64,000 nucleotides of DNA from Zizania palustris (Eukaryota > Streptophyta > Magnoliopsida > Poales > Poaceae): the NCBI GenBank assembly GCA_019279435.1, contig JAAALK010000283.1:57083700-57147699 (forward strand), read 5' to 3'. The notes beneath the pieces are model-generated. The model did not search any database and had not been told where the DNA came from. It worked only from the letters and a program-made list of their open reading frames with translations. The stretch's first letter is position 1, and each line of letters begins with the position of its first letter. A program made the translations under genes and the position numbers. This document shows, in pieces, positions 47,887 through 60,737 of the stretch.

Positions 47887-50736
47887 ATGGCGCGCGCCGC
47901 TAGCCTACGGGCTCTGCTCGGCATTGGGTCGGTGGGGCGGCGCGGCGTGGCGGCAGCCGGCCATGGTCGCGACGCGGGGCCCTGCTGCCCCCCTTGCTGC
48001 TGGCGCGGGTTCCGTGGGGTGGCCTCCGCCTCCGGTGGCAGGGCGGAGCCTAGGTCCTCCTCCTCCCGGTTTGCTCTGATGCGGGCGCAGATTCAGGCCC
48101 GACGCGCTGCCCGCACGCGGCCGCCGGTGGAGTCCAGCGGCTGGGTCACCGGCGGCTCTGTCAGGTAATTGAGGGCTAACGATCATGGCGGATTATGTAA
48201 TAGAATGGGGAATGCTATAAGCAACGCCACCGCTGGTGATGTGAACGATGAAAAATGAGTAATGCTGATGCCTTGATTCTTAGGGGTGGATGCTCTCTAA
48301 GTTGGTCGGGTTCAGTGTATGCTATGACAGCAGCTCCGCTTTCTGAAGTCGTGATTGACCATGCTATTCAATTCTGTTTCAGATCAGTAGCGCTACCAAA
48401 CGTCTTACATATTGTAATTTTCTTCATGATACTAATTATGGACTAGAATTCCACATTACGGATGGTTTTCCCTGCGGGCATTTGTCCCTGCAATTTCTTC
48501 AGCTTGCTGTGCTTGTGGTCCTTTTTAGAATGGATTAAAACAATTTAAAATGCTTTGTTGGCAGTGGGGATGGAAAGATTAGCTGGGGATATTCAAGTTT
48601 TAAGGGGAGGAGACCTGGCATGGAGGATCGCTTTAGCATAAAGTCAACTACAATCAATGGACAGACAGTTAACCTGTTTGGTGTATTTGATGGTACCATC
48701 TTCAAAATTGCTTTCGTTTATTTGCATTTTCTTTCATGTCATGTCTTTGTTGAAGGCTTTAGGATTCATTCATTAGGTCATGGAGGAAAACTTGCTGCTG
48801 AATATCTGAAGGAACATCTGTTTGAAAACCTCGTAAAACATCCAGAGTTCCTGAAAGACACAAAGCTTGCTATATGTAATGTATTTCCCCCCTTTGCTTC
48901 TGCTGTGTCTCTTCTCTATGCTCAGGTCTTTTCCAGTGCCACAAGTACTAATGTCTCATTTTTTAACTGCTTTTGCAAAATACAGGTCAAACATTTCTGA
49001 AAACTGATGCTGATTTCCTAGAATCAGTATCTTCTGATTCTTTTAGGGATGATGGTTCGACAGCTTTGGCTGCTGTTTTGGTTGGCAACCACCTTTATGT
49101 AGCTAATGTTGGTGATTCACGTGCCGTTGCTCTAAAATCTGGCAAAGGTAATATTTATTGGTTGTCGTATTGCTACCACTAGAAATGTCTGCTATTCAGT
49201 ATGCCTGGAAACCTCTCTTAAATGTAAATATGATGGTCGTTCTTGTTTTTTCTGGGGTGGGGCTTAGTTTATGGGTGTTCCTTTTTCTCCTGTGTTATGA
49301 AGGATCCTGCCACAAGTAGATTTTATCAAATGTGCACTTACTTTGTTATGTTGTTATACTGCTTTGAAAGTTACCACATGCCAAATACTCTAGAAACGGT
49401 AAAATATCATTTATTCTCTTCTTTGTCCTTACTTTCGAATCTTGTTGTTTATTTCTGTGTTTTTTAGTTGTCCCACTGTCAGAAGATCACAAACCTAACA
49501 GAAAAGATGAGCGGAAGAGAATTGAGGATGCTGGAGGTATTATTGTCTTTGATGGTCAGCCCTTGTAACCATTAGAATATTCATAGTGTATTTAAGACAG
49601 CTTTAACTGAATCGGATAAGTAAGAATGAAAAGTCGAAACATGTCACTGCAGATACTTGGAGGGTTGATGGACTTCTGGCAATGTCCCGTGCATTTGGCA
49701 ATCGTGAATTGAAGCACTGTGTGAAAGCAGAACCGGACATTCAGGTATCTAATTGAAGTTTAGCTATGCATTGGTTCCTTGTCCGTTGTCCCAGACAAGA
49801 GCTGGACAAAAGCTGTTTTTCTTGTACTGGTTTTGTCTTACTAAACCACAATACCTGTTTCTTATGCGTTTGGGGAATCATGAAATATCTGGCATACAGT
49901 TCGTCAACCTGAATGAAATGGATTACAGATTGCAAGTGCAGTCTATTTGATCAAATGTAGATGTTTCCGGTTGATCACTTTAATCAGATCTGAGATCTGG
50001 ACGATGGATTGCTGAATCAAACAGTTGAAATTTCACATCGTGAAACTTATGACACTCACGAGAAAGTTCATGTAGTCCAACATTTAAAACACTTCTGCTC
50101 TGTGCTCTTCCTTTGCATATGATTCTAGTCTTCGGAAAAGTTGTGTTCACAGCACTGATTTCTTGTGTGCCACAGAGCTTGTTTGTGGAGAAGCCTGTTG
50201 AACATCACCTGATGAACTTTTGTGATGTTTTACTGCATAAATGAAGGAAAAGGTGGTCGAGGAAGGCTTGGAATACCTGGTTCTTGCAACTGATGGGATC
50301 TGGGATGTTATGCGAAATGAGGTATAACCTGTCGAATCCCTGTCGTTGATTATGCATCCAAGAAAACAACATCACATTAAAATGGTATCAAGCTATCTAC
50401 TAGTGCCCTATGAACAAAATATTATTGCTTGCATGACAACCAAAATTGCCATCCGCTATGCCCTCTCCCTCTCACACACACTGACACACACATGCACTCT
50501 TTCGCGCCCACCTGAATACTCACAGATTTGTACATCTTTTATCCACAGGATGCTAACTAGCGTTGTACATCTTTTATCCACAGGATGCTATCTCTCTTTT
50601 GAAAGCGCAAGACGGACCTAAAGCGGCGGCCATGAAGCTGACAGAAGTAGCCCACTCTCGGCTCAGCTTTGACAACATCACATGCATTGTTGTGCAGTTT
50701 CACCAAGGCAAACCAACCAACATCAAGCGATGGTAG
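47887..50736 (+). CDS. Protein phosphatase 2C (PPM family)
   Basis: Eight exons: 47887-48164, 48565-48692, 48777-48875, 48986-49147, 49468-49554, 49653-49744, 50247-50321 and 50584-50736. All are GT-AG and phase-consistent, encoding 357 aa. The first ~90 residues are Arg/Ala/Ser-rich and organelle-transit-like. The catalytic domain runs from about residue 95: GRRPGMEDRF, the metal-binding VFDGHGG (about 133-139), DGSTA, NVGDSRAV, SEDHKPN, LAMSRAFGN, ATDGIWDVM and DNITC near the end. These are the ordered motifs of PP2C, which removes phosphate from Ser/Thr with Mn/Mg. It resembles the plant clade around Arabidopsis PP2C76 (from memory). The exon 8 acceptor is duplicated. The start is the only upstream ATG in this frame; a plastid location is a guess. 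Confidence 0.9.
50528..50590 (+). repeat. Tandem duplication over the last splice acceptor of the PP2C gene
   Basis: A 28-bp sequence containing CATCTTTTATCCACAG and GATGCTA occurs at 50528-50555 and again at 50563-50590, period 35 bp. Only the second copy's AG (50582-50583) continues in frame. Use of the first would read Asp-Ala-Asn and then TAG. Confidence 0.95.
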
Positions 50737-51699
50737 CAAAGTTTTGCCACCTTGTATCTTGAAACGAGAGTGAGGTAATTCCCTGATCCGTGGTTGTACA
50801 AGAACAAGAGTAAACATTTATCTGGCGTAGTGAAGTGCACTGTTGAGATTGCATCGTTTACCAGTTATAAACCCACGGGCCACCGTGGTTGCGAAGAAAT
50901 TCTCATGTCTGTGGAACATCAGAACATGTTAGAAGTTTCATGATTTAATTCTGTGCCTATATACATGCCTGTTTGGTTCAGCTGCCTATATACAGTTGAT
51001 CTTGAAATTCCGAGCTTAATTTAAGGATTAATTTTATTTTTTCACTAGTTTTGTTGCCTAACTCTCTTTTCACGATTGCTAAGTAGACAAGTAAAAAAAT
51101 TATCTCAAATTATCCTTAAAAACCAAACTTCAAAAACTGCAACTCTGCTTATGTTATTTATGTCACTGCCCGAGCAATTTAAACAGATAATTTGAATTCT
51201 CTGAGTTTGCACCAGTAGTAGAAAAGAATGCATAATCTATATTTTCTTGTCCACTAATATCAGTAATCGTTCAGGTCCACCATCAGAATTATAGGAAATT
51301 TGAGGATTTGTCACTAAAAAGTTTGTATACTTTGATTATTTACCACTTATGTGAATGATAAATGAGACCATACGGGTGTATGACAGTGGGACAAAGTAGC
51401 AAATAATCGAAGTCAATTTTTAAGATAGACAAAACATCAAATATTTCCAGAATTATATTCATTCTGGTTAAATTTAGATTGGCAGGAAATTGAACTAGAA
51501 TCCTGCAGATTCGAAGACTAATAAAATTCAAACAAAATCTAAAAAAGAGAGAACAAACCCTCAACACGAGAGGTTGAAAAAACCCCAGACGGCCCCACCT
51601 GCAGTGACTTCGAGAGATCCGAACCGTCGTTGCCCACGATCGAACGGCTGTCACAGCAACTTGCTCGCCATTTCTACCTCAAAACCCCCCATTTCTAGG
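50737..51699. other. Spacer between PP2C and helicase genes
   Basis: The first part is probably the PP2C 3' UTR; the remainder is the upstream region of the helicase. No gene or repeat was recognised. Confidence 0.5.
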
Positions 51700-51745
51700 C
51701 CCGTCGTCTTGTGTTAAACCCTAAACCCAGCCCACCGCCTCAGCC
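51700..51745 (+). promoter_or_regulatory. Telo-box and site II motif before the helicase
   Basis: AAACCCTAAACCC (51716-51728) followed by AGCCCA lies ~20 bp before the ATG. Such telo-box plus GCCCA pairs are common in plant genes for translation and organelle biogenesis, which suits the predicted product. Confidence 0.6.
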
Positions 51746-54700
51746 ATGCGGCGCCATCACCACCTCCTCGGCCTCCTCCGCCGCGCCGCAGCCTCCTCCA
51801 CCTCCGCCTCGTCCCACCGAGCGGGCCCAGTCCCCAGTTTCCACCCAATACCGTTGAGGAGTGGCGGCGCGGCGACTGCCGGCCCCCGTTTCTTCTCCTC
51901 TCGCGTCCGCGCAGGCGCCGGAGCCGCGAGGAGCTTGGTCGAGGACGAGGCCGAGGTCAGCGACTGGATCAGTGACCTCAAGACCGACTCCTTCCACCTC
52001 GGCCTCAGCAGCGGTGACGAAGGCGATGGCCCCACACGCGGGCCGGCTGCCACCAGGGGAGGGCGAAGGGGGCGGGACTCGAAGGGGCCGCCCCCAAGGT
52101 CGAGGTTTGGTGGCGGTGAGTTCGGCGGTGATGGGCGTGGGTTTGAGAGGAGGGGGAGGATGGTGAGCCGTGGGCTGGATGATGATGACGACGACGGCAG
52201 TGAGGATGAGGTTGGGTTTAGTTCTGCGAGGGGACGGCGTGAGAGGGGAGGGAGGTCGTCGGAATCTTTACATGGTGGAAGGGGTGGAAATGATCATGCT
52301 GGGTTTCGGTCTCCAAGGGAACAGCGTGGCCGAGGTGGGAGGTCCACTAATGTGCTGCGGAGGGGACACGATTATAATGATGACTCTGGGTTTCGATCTC
52401 CGATGGGACAGCGTGGCCGGGGTGGGAGGTCGGCTAATGTTTTGCGAAGGGGATATGATTCTGCTGATGACTCTGGGTTTCGATCCCCAAACAGTCAGCG
52501 TGGCCGGGGCAGCAGGTACAATGATTTGGATGATGATGAACGTGGGTTTGGGTCTCTGAGGGGAAGACAAGTTCGTGGTGGAAGGATGTCTGGTATGTCA
52601 CGGAGAGGAGGGAGGGGAAGTGATTTAGATGACAGTGAATATGATGAATATGATTCAACTGAGTCCAGAACTTCTAGCAGAAGTCATGACCGTGGCAGAA
52701 GAGGTGGGAAGGTAGGAAGTTTGGGACCACGGAGAGGGAGAGGGGGGTAATGCAGATTCTAGTGATAGGCGGTCAAGGGGCAGGGAAATGTTTGATTTTG
52801 GCTCATCAGAAGATGACAGCGATCTGGGAGAAGTTGATGATCATGATGGTCCATCAGGCTTTGAGGATGATCCCTTTGTTGACGAGGGTGGTAAGGAAGA
52901 TTTGGTGAAGAGTCCAGCTAAAAATTCCATCCCTTTTGAGTTAACTAAAGTAGGGTCAATTGATCAGGAGAGCGTGGCACGCACAAGAGATAGTGCAGAT
53001 GACGATTCATATTTGACCCAGACGAGGTAGCTCCTTCTCAAATGTTTTCTGTTTTCTGTTGTCCGTTGTCTTTGTTTATCCATGAAAAACAGTCAGATTG
53101 CTTGTTTATGGTCATCTTATCTTCATAAACTGCACATTTTTTTTTGCCAATTCACTACAATTAATTCTTACCATGAAAAAATGACATTTGTTACTTGTAT
53201 TATTTGTATACTGATGACCTCCACAAAAGTGTCATTTGTGGCATATTTGAGGATCCAACAAATTATGCATTTCTAAAATGTCCAACTCCTGTTATTAGGG
53301 CTGCTTCAGTCTTGGCTTTACCTTGACACAACTTGATGCCTCCACAGTTTTTGATGTCCTAGTTGATGAAAATGCTATAGCTTATCGAATCCATAGTAAG
53401 CTATTGCAAAATATATGCATATGATCTATGAACCTACTGATATTGGCCCTATGAGATGCTCTCTCATTTTACATGACAGATTTGATGAATGTTCCCTGTC
53501 TCCCTTGACGCTAAAAGGTGTTAAAGCTGCTGGGTATGAAAGGATGACTGCAGTGCAGGAGGCCACTCTCCCTATTATACTTAAAGGTTGATTTTAGTGT
53601 GTTTTTTGTCATGTGCTCAGCATTGGAGTTTTACTTTATGATTCTTCACTTTTTTGTTGCAAATTTATGACTCAGTTTAATAATGGATGTGCGAGGGAAG
53701 CAGATTTGAAATTAGAAGTGTGTATGAAATTAGTGGTTAACTCTGAGTCAGCCCTAGGTGCTGCCTAGGCATCTAATGATGATTGATCTATTGTCTATTT
53801 TTTTATATAATATGCTTGCTAATTGCTTGTAATTCACTGCTTGAATTTGTCGTAGGTGGCACCTAGGTGCAGCCCTGCTAACCCGCTAGCACTTAGCGCC
53901 TTGGTGAACCATGGATTTGATGCACTTGAAATATCGAGGTGGTTGAGAAAAGAAAATCGCTGCCACATGGTGTCTATATGTTTTAAAGTAAAAAAGAATC
54001 GATAGATTTAACATTAAAATTGTAGGAAGAGCTGTAGAACCCTTTTGGAATTTCATAGTGATTTGTTTAGCATCCCATAAATTGCTGTATTCCAAATATG
54101 CCTTTCATGAAAAAATGATCATATAGTTGAAACTAATTTATGCAAGGTATCAGACTGTCAGGTGTCAGCATAGTTTCTTTCTGAACAACCTTTGCAGAAG
54201 GCAATTCATTGAAATACACATGGTTGTCACGGTGCCCTGGCGAAACCAGTCGCCAGGGGACCGACTGGACGCCTAGGCGACCAATCAGCAAACAAAGGTG
54301 TTGCTTGCTGCTGCTGCTGCCTGCCTGCTTGCTGCGGCGAGGGAGCAGGGGAGGCGGAGAGGATGAGAGAGGCAGAGAGGCGCCGCGGGGAGGGGTAGCA
54401 GAGGCGGCGGTGGCGCAAGGGGAAGGGGTAGCAGAGGCGGCGGCGGCGCAAGGGGAAGGGGTAGCAGAGGCGGCGGCGCGGCGCACGGTTAGGGGAAGCA
54501 GAGGCGGCGGCGCAAGGGGAAGGGTAGCAGAGGCGGCGGCGCGACGCACGGGGAGAGGAAGCAGAGGCGGCGGAGCAAGGGGAAGGGTAGCAGAGGCGGC
54601 GGCGTGGCGCACGGGGAGGGGTAGCAGAGGCGGCGGCGCAAAGGGTAACCGAACCTTGCCCTAGTCGTGTGCCTAGAAACGCTGGGCGACTGCCTAGTCA

Positions 54701-57700
54701 CCATGTGCGACGCTGTGAACGGCCAGGCGGGCGCCTAACTCCACCAGGCGAGGCGAGCCGGCATGGCGCTCGGTGGGGACCGCCTGGATGCCTAGGCGTC
54801 GCCTAGGTGACGCCGTGACAACCATGGAAATACATATGATTATATTGACAGTTTGACACAAGTGGATGGAATTGCTAGTCTTAAATGCTTCCATGCTAAC
54901 ACTGTTGAAGTATATTATGTGCCATTCCTCATCTAGTTATTTTTTGGGAACTAATTAGTGCATGAAGCTGAGAAACTCTATGTGGTATTGCAGCCATGAT
55001 ATCCTTAATTTGGGATTGGCTGAAGCAACTTCAAGAAAAAGATCATTGTGGCCCACTTTGAATCCATATTGTATATTTATATGCTTTGTGGGGGCTATAA
55101 GTTAGGGAGTGTGTTGAGGAATTTTGTCCATCTTTGTTCACCATCTTAATTTTTGGGGTGCACCTTGTAGATTTGTTAATGTATAAGGTAGTTCTGAGCC
55201 TTTCGTCTAACAGATTACCTTGTTGTTGGCATTAATAAAACTGCTAGAGTTAAGTTTTTCATTGAGAAAATTACCCAGACTGTCCTTGAACTTCTGCACC
55301 TCTTAAAACCTATAAACAATATTGTCAGGTCCATAAATTGGGTTGATGTGAGTTCTATGGGGTTGAAGAAATGAATTTGGTGAGTTGGGGTTCGAAATAA
55401 AGTTCTCCATCAGCCTCATGCAAATCCTCTATGGCATAATAGAATGGAATTTTTGCTGTAGTGATTCATATATTGTTTGCCCATTAAATGGCTTTGAGGT
55501 GAGGATATAATGTTGGAAATCTAAAGAAAAACATAGAGAGAGAGACAAAGAACACTGGAGGCAAGATATTTGGTCCGGCACAACCGCAACGTTTTCTTTC
55601 TTTTCCTCATAGATTACATAGCCTCAACAACGTTTAAATAGCTAGCTAGCAGTTCTCTTCTGATGCATGCAATGGTATGTTAATTACATGCACCATAACC
55701 CTCATTATGGTAATACGTAATAAGGTGTCCACTAACTCAATAATGCTAGCCATGCAACATTATGGAGTGCATGCAAGAAACAGCTTCTTCTATGCATGCA
55801 TGATTAATCAAATCTTAATGACTCAATTAACTTAGTGACTGTGCTGTGCTGCTTTCCCATCACCAAACTGGAGACCCAGACATATACACTCCGTCGCTGG
55901 CAGACATATCCTGGATTGCACCTCTTTGTCTTGGATCCACAGGTCCTATTAGCACACCACTACTCTGAGTATCTCCGGTTCTTCGGCACCAAGAATAACT
56001 CTGTGCAATCCTACACTAATTGGTACAATTTCAGGCACACTGCTTATTGCAACATACACATGCAAACATAAAAACTAAGTCTAGATTATTTCTAACATAT
56101 AAGTGGTAGCAACTCAAGTTCAGTTACCCACATTTTTCCTCATATCATAGACTGAAAATGTTGTGAAACTAACAAATCTTCATTCGTGTTCATCCTAAGG
56201 TACAAGCAACACAATTCGTGACTTGAGTCAATCTAATTTGAAAATGTTAGTTCCTTCAGACATGCCAATAACAAAATTGCTAGCATGTACTGTCAATTGT
56301 GAATATTTTTTAAAAATATATTGTCCATGATTGCAGACTATCTTATTCATACTTGATGACTTGAATTGCAACTTTTCTAAGCCCTGTGCTCACGAATTAA
56401 CAATAACAAGTCTTATCTCTATAGGGAAGGATGTTCTTGCAAAAGCAAAGACTGGAACTGGAAAAACTGTAGCATTCTTGGTGACTTACCCTGCTTGACT
56501 AGTGAATTTTCATCTACTTCTTTTGTTGTTGTAAAGACTGAACGTGCAATATGATAATTGTAAATGTTTTATGTTCAGCTTCCTGCCATTGAAGTTGTCT
56601 CCAAATTGCCCCCTATTGAGCGCGATCAAAAAAGGCCACCCATCAGTGTTGTTATCGTGTGCCCTACACGTGAGCTCGCTGATCAGGCTGCTGTTGAAGC
56701 TAACAAGCTCCTTAAATTCCATTCATCAATTGGAGTGCAACTTGTAATGGGTGGTACTAGAATGGCTCTAGAGCAGAAGCGTATGCATACCAACGCTTGC
56801 CAGGTGAATGAATGTAATTTAGTGATTAGTGATTAATCCTGGATAGCTCTACATTTGCATTTCATGATGTGAAGGTCCTGTTGATTTATAGATTGTAGTA
56901 GCTACACCAGGACGTCTCAAGGATCATATGGAGAACACTCCAGGGTTTGCTACTAGATTGATGGGTGTTAAAGTCCTTATTCTTGATGAAGCTGATCGCC
57001 TATTAGATATGGGATTCCGAACTGATATCGAGAAAATAGTGGCTGCACTCCCAAAACAACGCCAAACACTCCTATTTTCTGCAACTGTTCCAGATGAGGT
57101 ATTTCCAACATAAACATTCTATTGGTCTACACTTTGTTTGCTCAATATGTAATACATTTCTACTCTCTACTATAGGTCCGTCAGGTATGCCATATTGCCA
57201 TGAAAAGAGATCTTGAATTCGTGAACACTGTTCAAGAAGGAAGTGAGGAAACACATTCACAGGTATTTTTCAAAGGATATGCTTTTTAACTGTTTCATAG
57301 ATTCTAAGATAATACAAATTTTATCAGGCATGTTACTTATTGTTACCATATTCAGGTGAAGCAAATGCATATAGTTGCTCCACTAGACAAACAGTTCTCT
57401 ATCCTGTATGGTCTTCTAACAGATCATATTTCGGAAAATGTTGACTACAAGGTAAGGGAATTGACCAATTTTAGGAGTCCTCTATAAATATAAAATATTA
57501 TATGCATACTTACAACAAGACAAATGCAGGTGATCTTGTTCTGTACAACAGCAAAGGTAACAAGTCTTGTTGCGGGCCTTTTATCTGAATTGAAGTTGAA
57601 TGTACGCGAGATCCACTCCCGAAAGCCACAAAGTTACAGAACCAGGATATCCAAAGAATTTAAGGAATCCAAGGGTCTTATTCTTGTTAGCTCTGATGTA

Positions 57701-59680
57701 TCTGCTAGGGGTGTTGATTATCCCAATGTCACACTAGTTGTTCAGGTAACTACCTTCTTGTACAATAGTTGTTGGGCTGTTTATGTACTGTTGCTGATAT
57801 CTTTTTTGATCCTTATTATACAAATATGTAAAAAAATTCCAGATTGATTTGTTGATTATCCAGCACTGAAAGAGATTTCCCTTTTTTCAATATTCAATTT
57901 ACAACAGTCTGTTGGAACTAAACATGAATATGGTTGTTCTTTTATTACATATTTCTGATTACTAGTTGAGTGCTGGTGCGTTGAAATGGACAAAAATTTA
58001 CAACATTAAAAGAAAACCATATAAATGATACAAATAACTTAAAACGTGATAAAATATCATTCATCGTAATTCGGTTTCAAAAATAATATACCTGTTTTAA
58101 AAGTAATATATATTTTTCTAATAATAGGGTTCACATGTAAATGAGAAGCTAGTGGTGGTGACAGATTCACCACCATTAGTTTCCTTTAAAGTAGTACAGA
58201 TAAATCAATGTCAACTGATCATCATTTGTATTGCAGTTGGGAGTGCCTACTGACAGAGAGCAATATATCCATCGACTTGGTAGAACTGGCCGCAGAGGTA
58301 ACGAGGGGAGTGGAATCCTATTATTGGCACCTTGGGAAGAATACTTCTTGAGAAGTATCAAAGATCTGCCTATTACAGAGGCGACATTACCATTAATTGA
58401 TTTGGACACTAAAAGAAAGGTAAGTAAGCTCCTTCACTAGTCCACATATTATAGTTGTCTGTTTACTGCATGCAACACAAACGATCATTTTGTGAACACA
58501 AAGATAGGGGAAAAAACTGTTAAAATCCTGAATCACTTGAGAGTTGGGAACCAGTTGTTTCCTATTGGTATTCTGGTTGGACGTTTCTTTTCTTCCAAAA
58601 TTATCCATTCAAATAAGTATTTTGTCATAGTGGGCCAGGCCACCAGGCTTAGCCCAGCCCCCACGTAAACAGTACCACGCGGGCACTGTAGCGTGAACAG
58701 TACCAACAGGTACCTAGCAATTAGGGATTGAAAATTAGATTAGTTAATCCTTTAAAATAGTATATTAGATTAGAGTTAATTAAAAAGATGAGATCTTGTA
58801 AGCTCTATAAATAGAGCGGTATTGATCAACAATCAATTAATGAAGAAATAATTAGTTTAGTCTCTCATCCTAATGTTCTTGTCCCTAACCTAAGTCTACC
58901 TCTCATCCTTAGTAACCACTGCTGTCTGGCTATCCTCTCAGTGGGACCATGACTATTTAGTATCCGTAAACAAGAGGTGCAGGCCCCATGTGATGGGGCA
59001 CACACATATGTGTAAAGAAAAAAAAATCTAAATTTCGTTGAGAAAAGCATCATTCAGTAGTGTGGATGATTGGGTGAGGATCATACATTGTGTTGTTTAG
59101 GGCCTGTTGATAGCTTCCTCAGCTTGCCAAACTATTGTGCCATAAGTGTGGTGTCACATAGTTTTGTGGTGTCAGAAAAGCTGGTCACACTTGTGTGACA
59201 AAATTTGCCTAAGAAACGAGTTAAATGATGTGCTGTGTGTACTTCAGGTTTGACAGTCCACTTGAGCAATTTAGAGAGGGCTGACTTCTCTTGTGACTGT
59301 TTGTGCTTATTATCTTATAGCTTCATCATGCATTGAATGCTATACCACACATATGCCATTTCCCTTTTGAAATACTTGGAATGATATCTTAGTGCCCAGC
59401 ATTTGGCATAATGTCATGCATGTCATTCTCTTATTATTTCATTTATTTGTAGGTTGAAAAGGCTCTTGCACACGTGGAGGTTAAGGATAAGGAATCTGCT
59501 TACCAAGCATGGCTCGGCTACTATAATTCTAACAAGCACATCGGGCGTGACAAATACCAGCTCGTATCACTAGCTAATGAATTCAGCAGAAGTCTGGGCC
59601 TCAACAACCCTCCTGCCGTGCCTAAGCTTGTCCTTGGAAAGATGGGACTGAACAATATTCCAGGTCTGCGATCAAAATAG
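51746..59680 (+). CDS. DEAD-box ATP-dependent RNA helicase (Mss116-like, organellar), with a +1 frameshift in exon 1
   Basis: Ten exons: 51746-53026, 53480-53586, 56425-56480, 56579-56803, 56892-57098, 57176-57262, 57356-57451, 57530-57745, 58237-58419 and 59453-59680, all GT-AG. The N terminus (MRRHHHLLGLLRRAAA, then FFSSRV) resembles a mitochondrial presequence. An RGG-rich region with 29-aa repeats follows. Core motifs in order: AKTGTGKT (I), PTRELADQ (Ia), ATPGRL (Ib), LDEADRLLDMG (II, DEAD), FSATVPDE (III), ILFCTTAKV (IV), SSDVSARGVDYP (V) and HRLGRTGRRG (VI). The first frame stops at 52748-52750; the acidic stretch MFDFGSSEDDSD continues one frame over after a six-G run at 52742-52747, implying one extra base. 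Without it the product would be ~894 aa. Related to the plant RH25/RH26/RH31 group (from memory). The frameshift could be sequencing error or real. Confidence 0.88.
52301..52514 (+). repeat. 87-bp (29-aa) coding repeats in the helicase N terminus
   Basis: Units 52301-52387 and 52388-52474 plus a partial third each begin GFRSP and carry QRGRGGRS and NVLRRG. They form an RGG-type, likely RNA-binding, disordered segment. The earlier 52200-52300 stretch is a more diverged relative. Confidence 0.85.
54219..54826. mobile_element. hAT-like non-autonomous element in helicase intron 2
   Basis: CATGGTTGTCACGG and CCGTGACAACCATG are perfect inverted ends, with the 8-bp duplication GAAATACA at 54211-54218 and 54827-54834. 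The inside is a GC-rich array of GGTAGCAGAGGCGGCGGCG units (about 54390-54640). The Ala/Pro-rich minus-strand ORFs there are spurious. A truncated relative lies at 3420-3666. 608 bp. Confidence 0.93.
54390..54640. repeat. GC-rich minisatellite inside the hAT-like element
   Basis: Eight or more units of AGCAGAGGCGGCGGCGCA-type with GGGGAAGGGGT spacers, roughly 25-40 bp each. Confidence 0.85.
55511..56097 (-). mobile_element. Solo LTR in helicase intron 2
   Basis: 587 bp beginning TGTTGGAAATC and ending ATTTCTAACA, with TATAA duplicated at 55506-55510 and 56098-56102. The minus strand reads like an LTR in sense, with CTATTTAAACG as a possible promoter and CTTTAGATTTCCAACA at its end. Probably Copia-type (inference). 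Confidence 0.85.
58620..59000 (+). mobile_element. LTR-like fragment in helicase intron 9
   Basis: A GC-richer stretch with TGGGCCAGGCCACC, repeated ACAGTACCA, and CTCTATAAATAGAGC, a good TATA box at 58806-58813. Composition and layout recall an LTR promoter. I could not find a direct repeat, so the borders are open. Confidence 0.4.
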
Positions 59681-60737
59681 TCTGCCTTGAATCAGTCTTA
59701 ACTGAATCCACACCATCATCTTCTACCCTTCTAGCATTGCCAATATTATGCGGCTCCATAATGCTAACAATTTTAGCTAGTAAACAGGCTGGGCAAGAAT
59801 AGCAGCTAGGATTATGGTAATACTTGCATAACTGCAAGCTTTCATGTTAGTCTTATTCTTTTGCCCTGTAGCATGGAAAACATGCTTTATGAAGGTGAAT
59901 GTATGCGGCTGCAAGTGGTATGCAGTGTTGCATATGCTGGACAAATGTTTTACTACTGTCACGCTTAAAGCCAGTAAGTTCACCATGAATGGTCAGGCTG
60001 ATGTAAACATCGGAGTTGGTGGTTCACAGAATTTTACCTGTTCTATCTATGGTTTGTTTCGTTCTCTTTTGTATTTTCGTGTGCCTGCTTATCTAGGGGA
60101 CAGGAGAAGGGGAATACCCTTGTGCATGTATTACCTGCCAGATTGTGCAAGAGCTATCTAATTTTATCAGGTGTTCTTTGCTGTATTTTGGGTACCAAAT
60201 TGATCATTATTTTTTTCGTAGAGAATCAAAATCGTCATGTATCGTACCTGTATAATATTTGGCCGCTTGGTTTTGTCGACTCAACACCATTATTTATTGA
60301 TGTAATTTTGTATGTTTTTTCAGAAACTTAATGTGGGTATGATTTCATTCGGCCCTTTATAGAACATGTCCAAAATGTGGACCTTATGAGATGGACATAT
60401 TACTCAATATCCTAAGAAATTGATTGCATTTTAACTTTATTTTAAAAGGCTTCATTTCTACCTTTTTAGAAGTTCTTTTTTAATATCCCTTATTTACTAC
60501 TTATATTTTAGTGTTTTTCTTTTTGTTATTAATTTACCAATTTTATTTTAAAAGTAGTATATCGGATTATAAGCACCGGCCTATATGTATACTCGACCTG
60601 AAAACTTTTCACACGATAATAATGAGAGAGAGCACCTATTTAAGTCTTCTCACGAGATTGGTTTAATTCATGGGTACGAAAGAATAAAGATGTGCTACTC
60701 TTGTCTATAAGGGTGTATGTTATAAACATCCAAACGG
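59681..60737. other. Helicase 3' UTR and spacer
   Basis: Probably includes the helicase 3' UTR. Short ORFs show no motif. No other gene is seen. Confidence 0.5.

Noticed and set aside
54133..54704. Ala/Ser/Pro-rich ORFs up to 159 codons
   Set aside because: Created by the AGAGGCGGCGGCG minisatellite within a hAT element.
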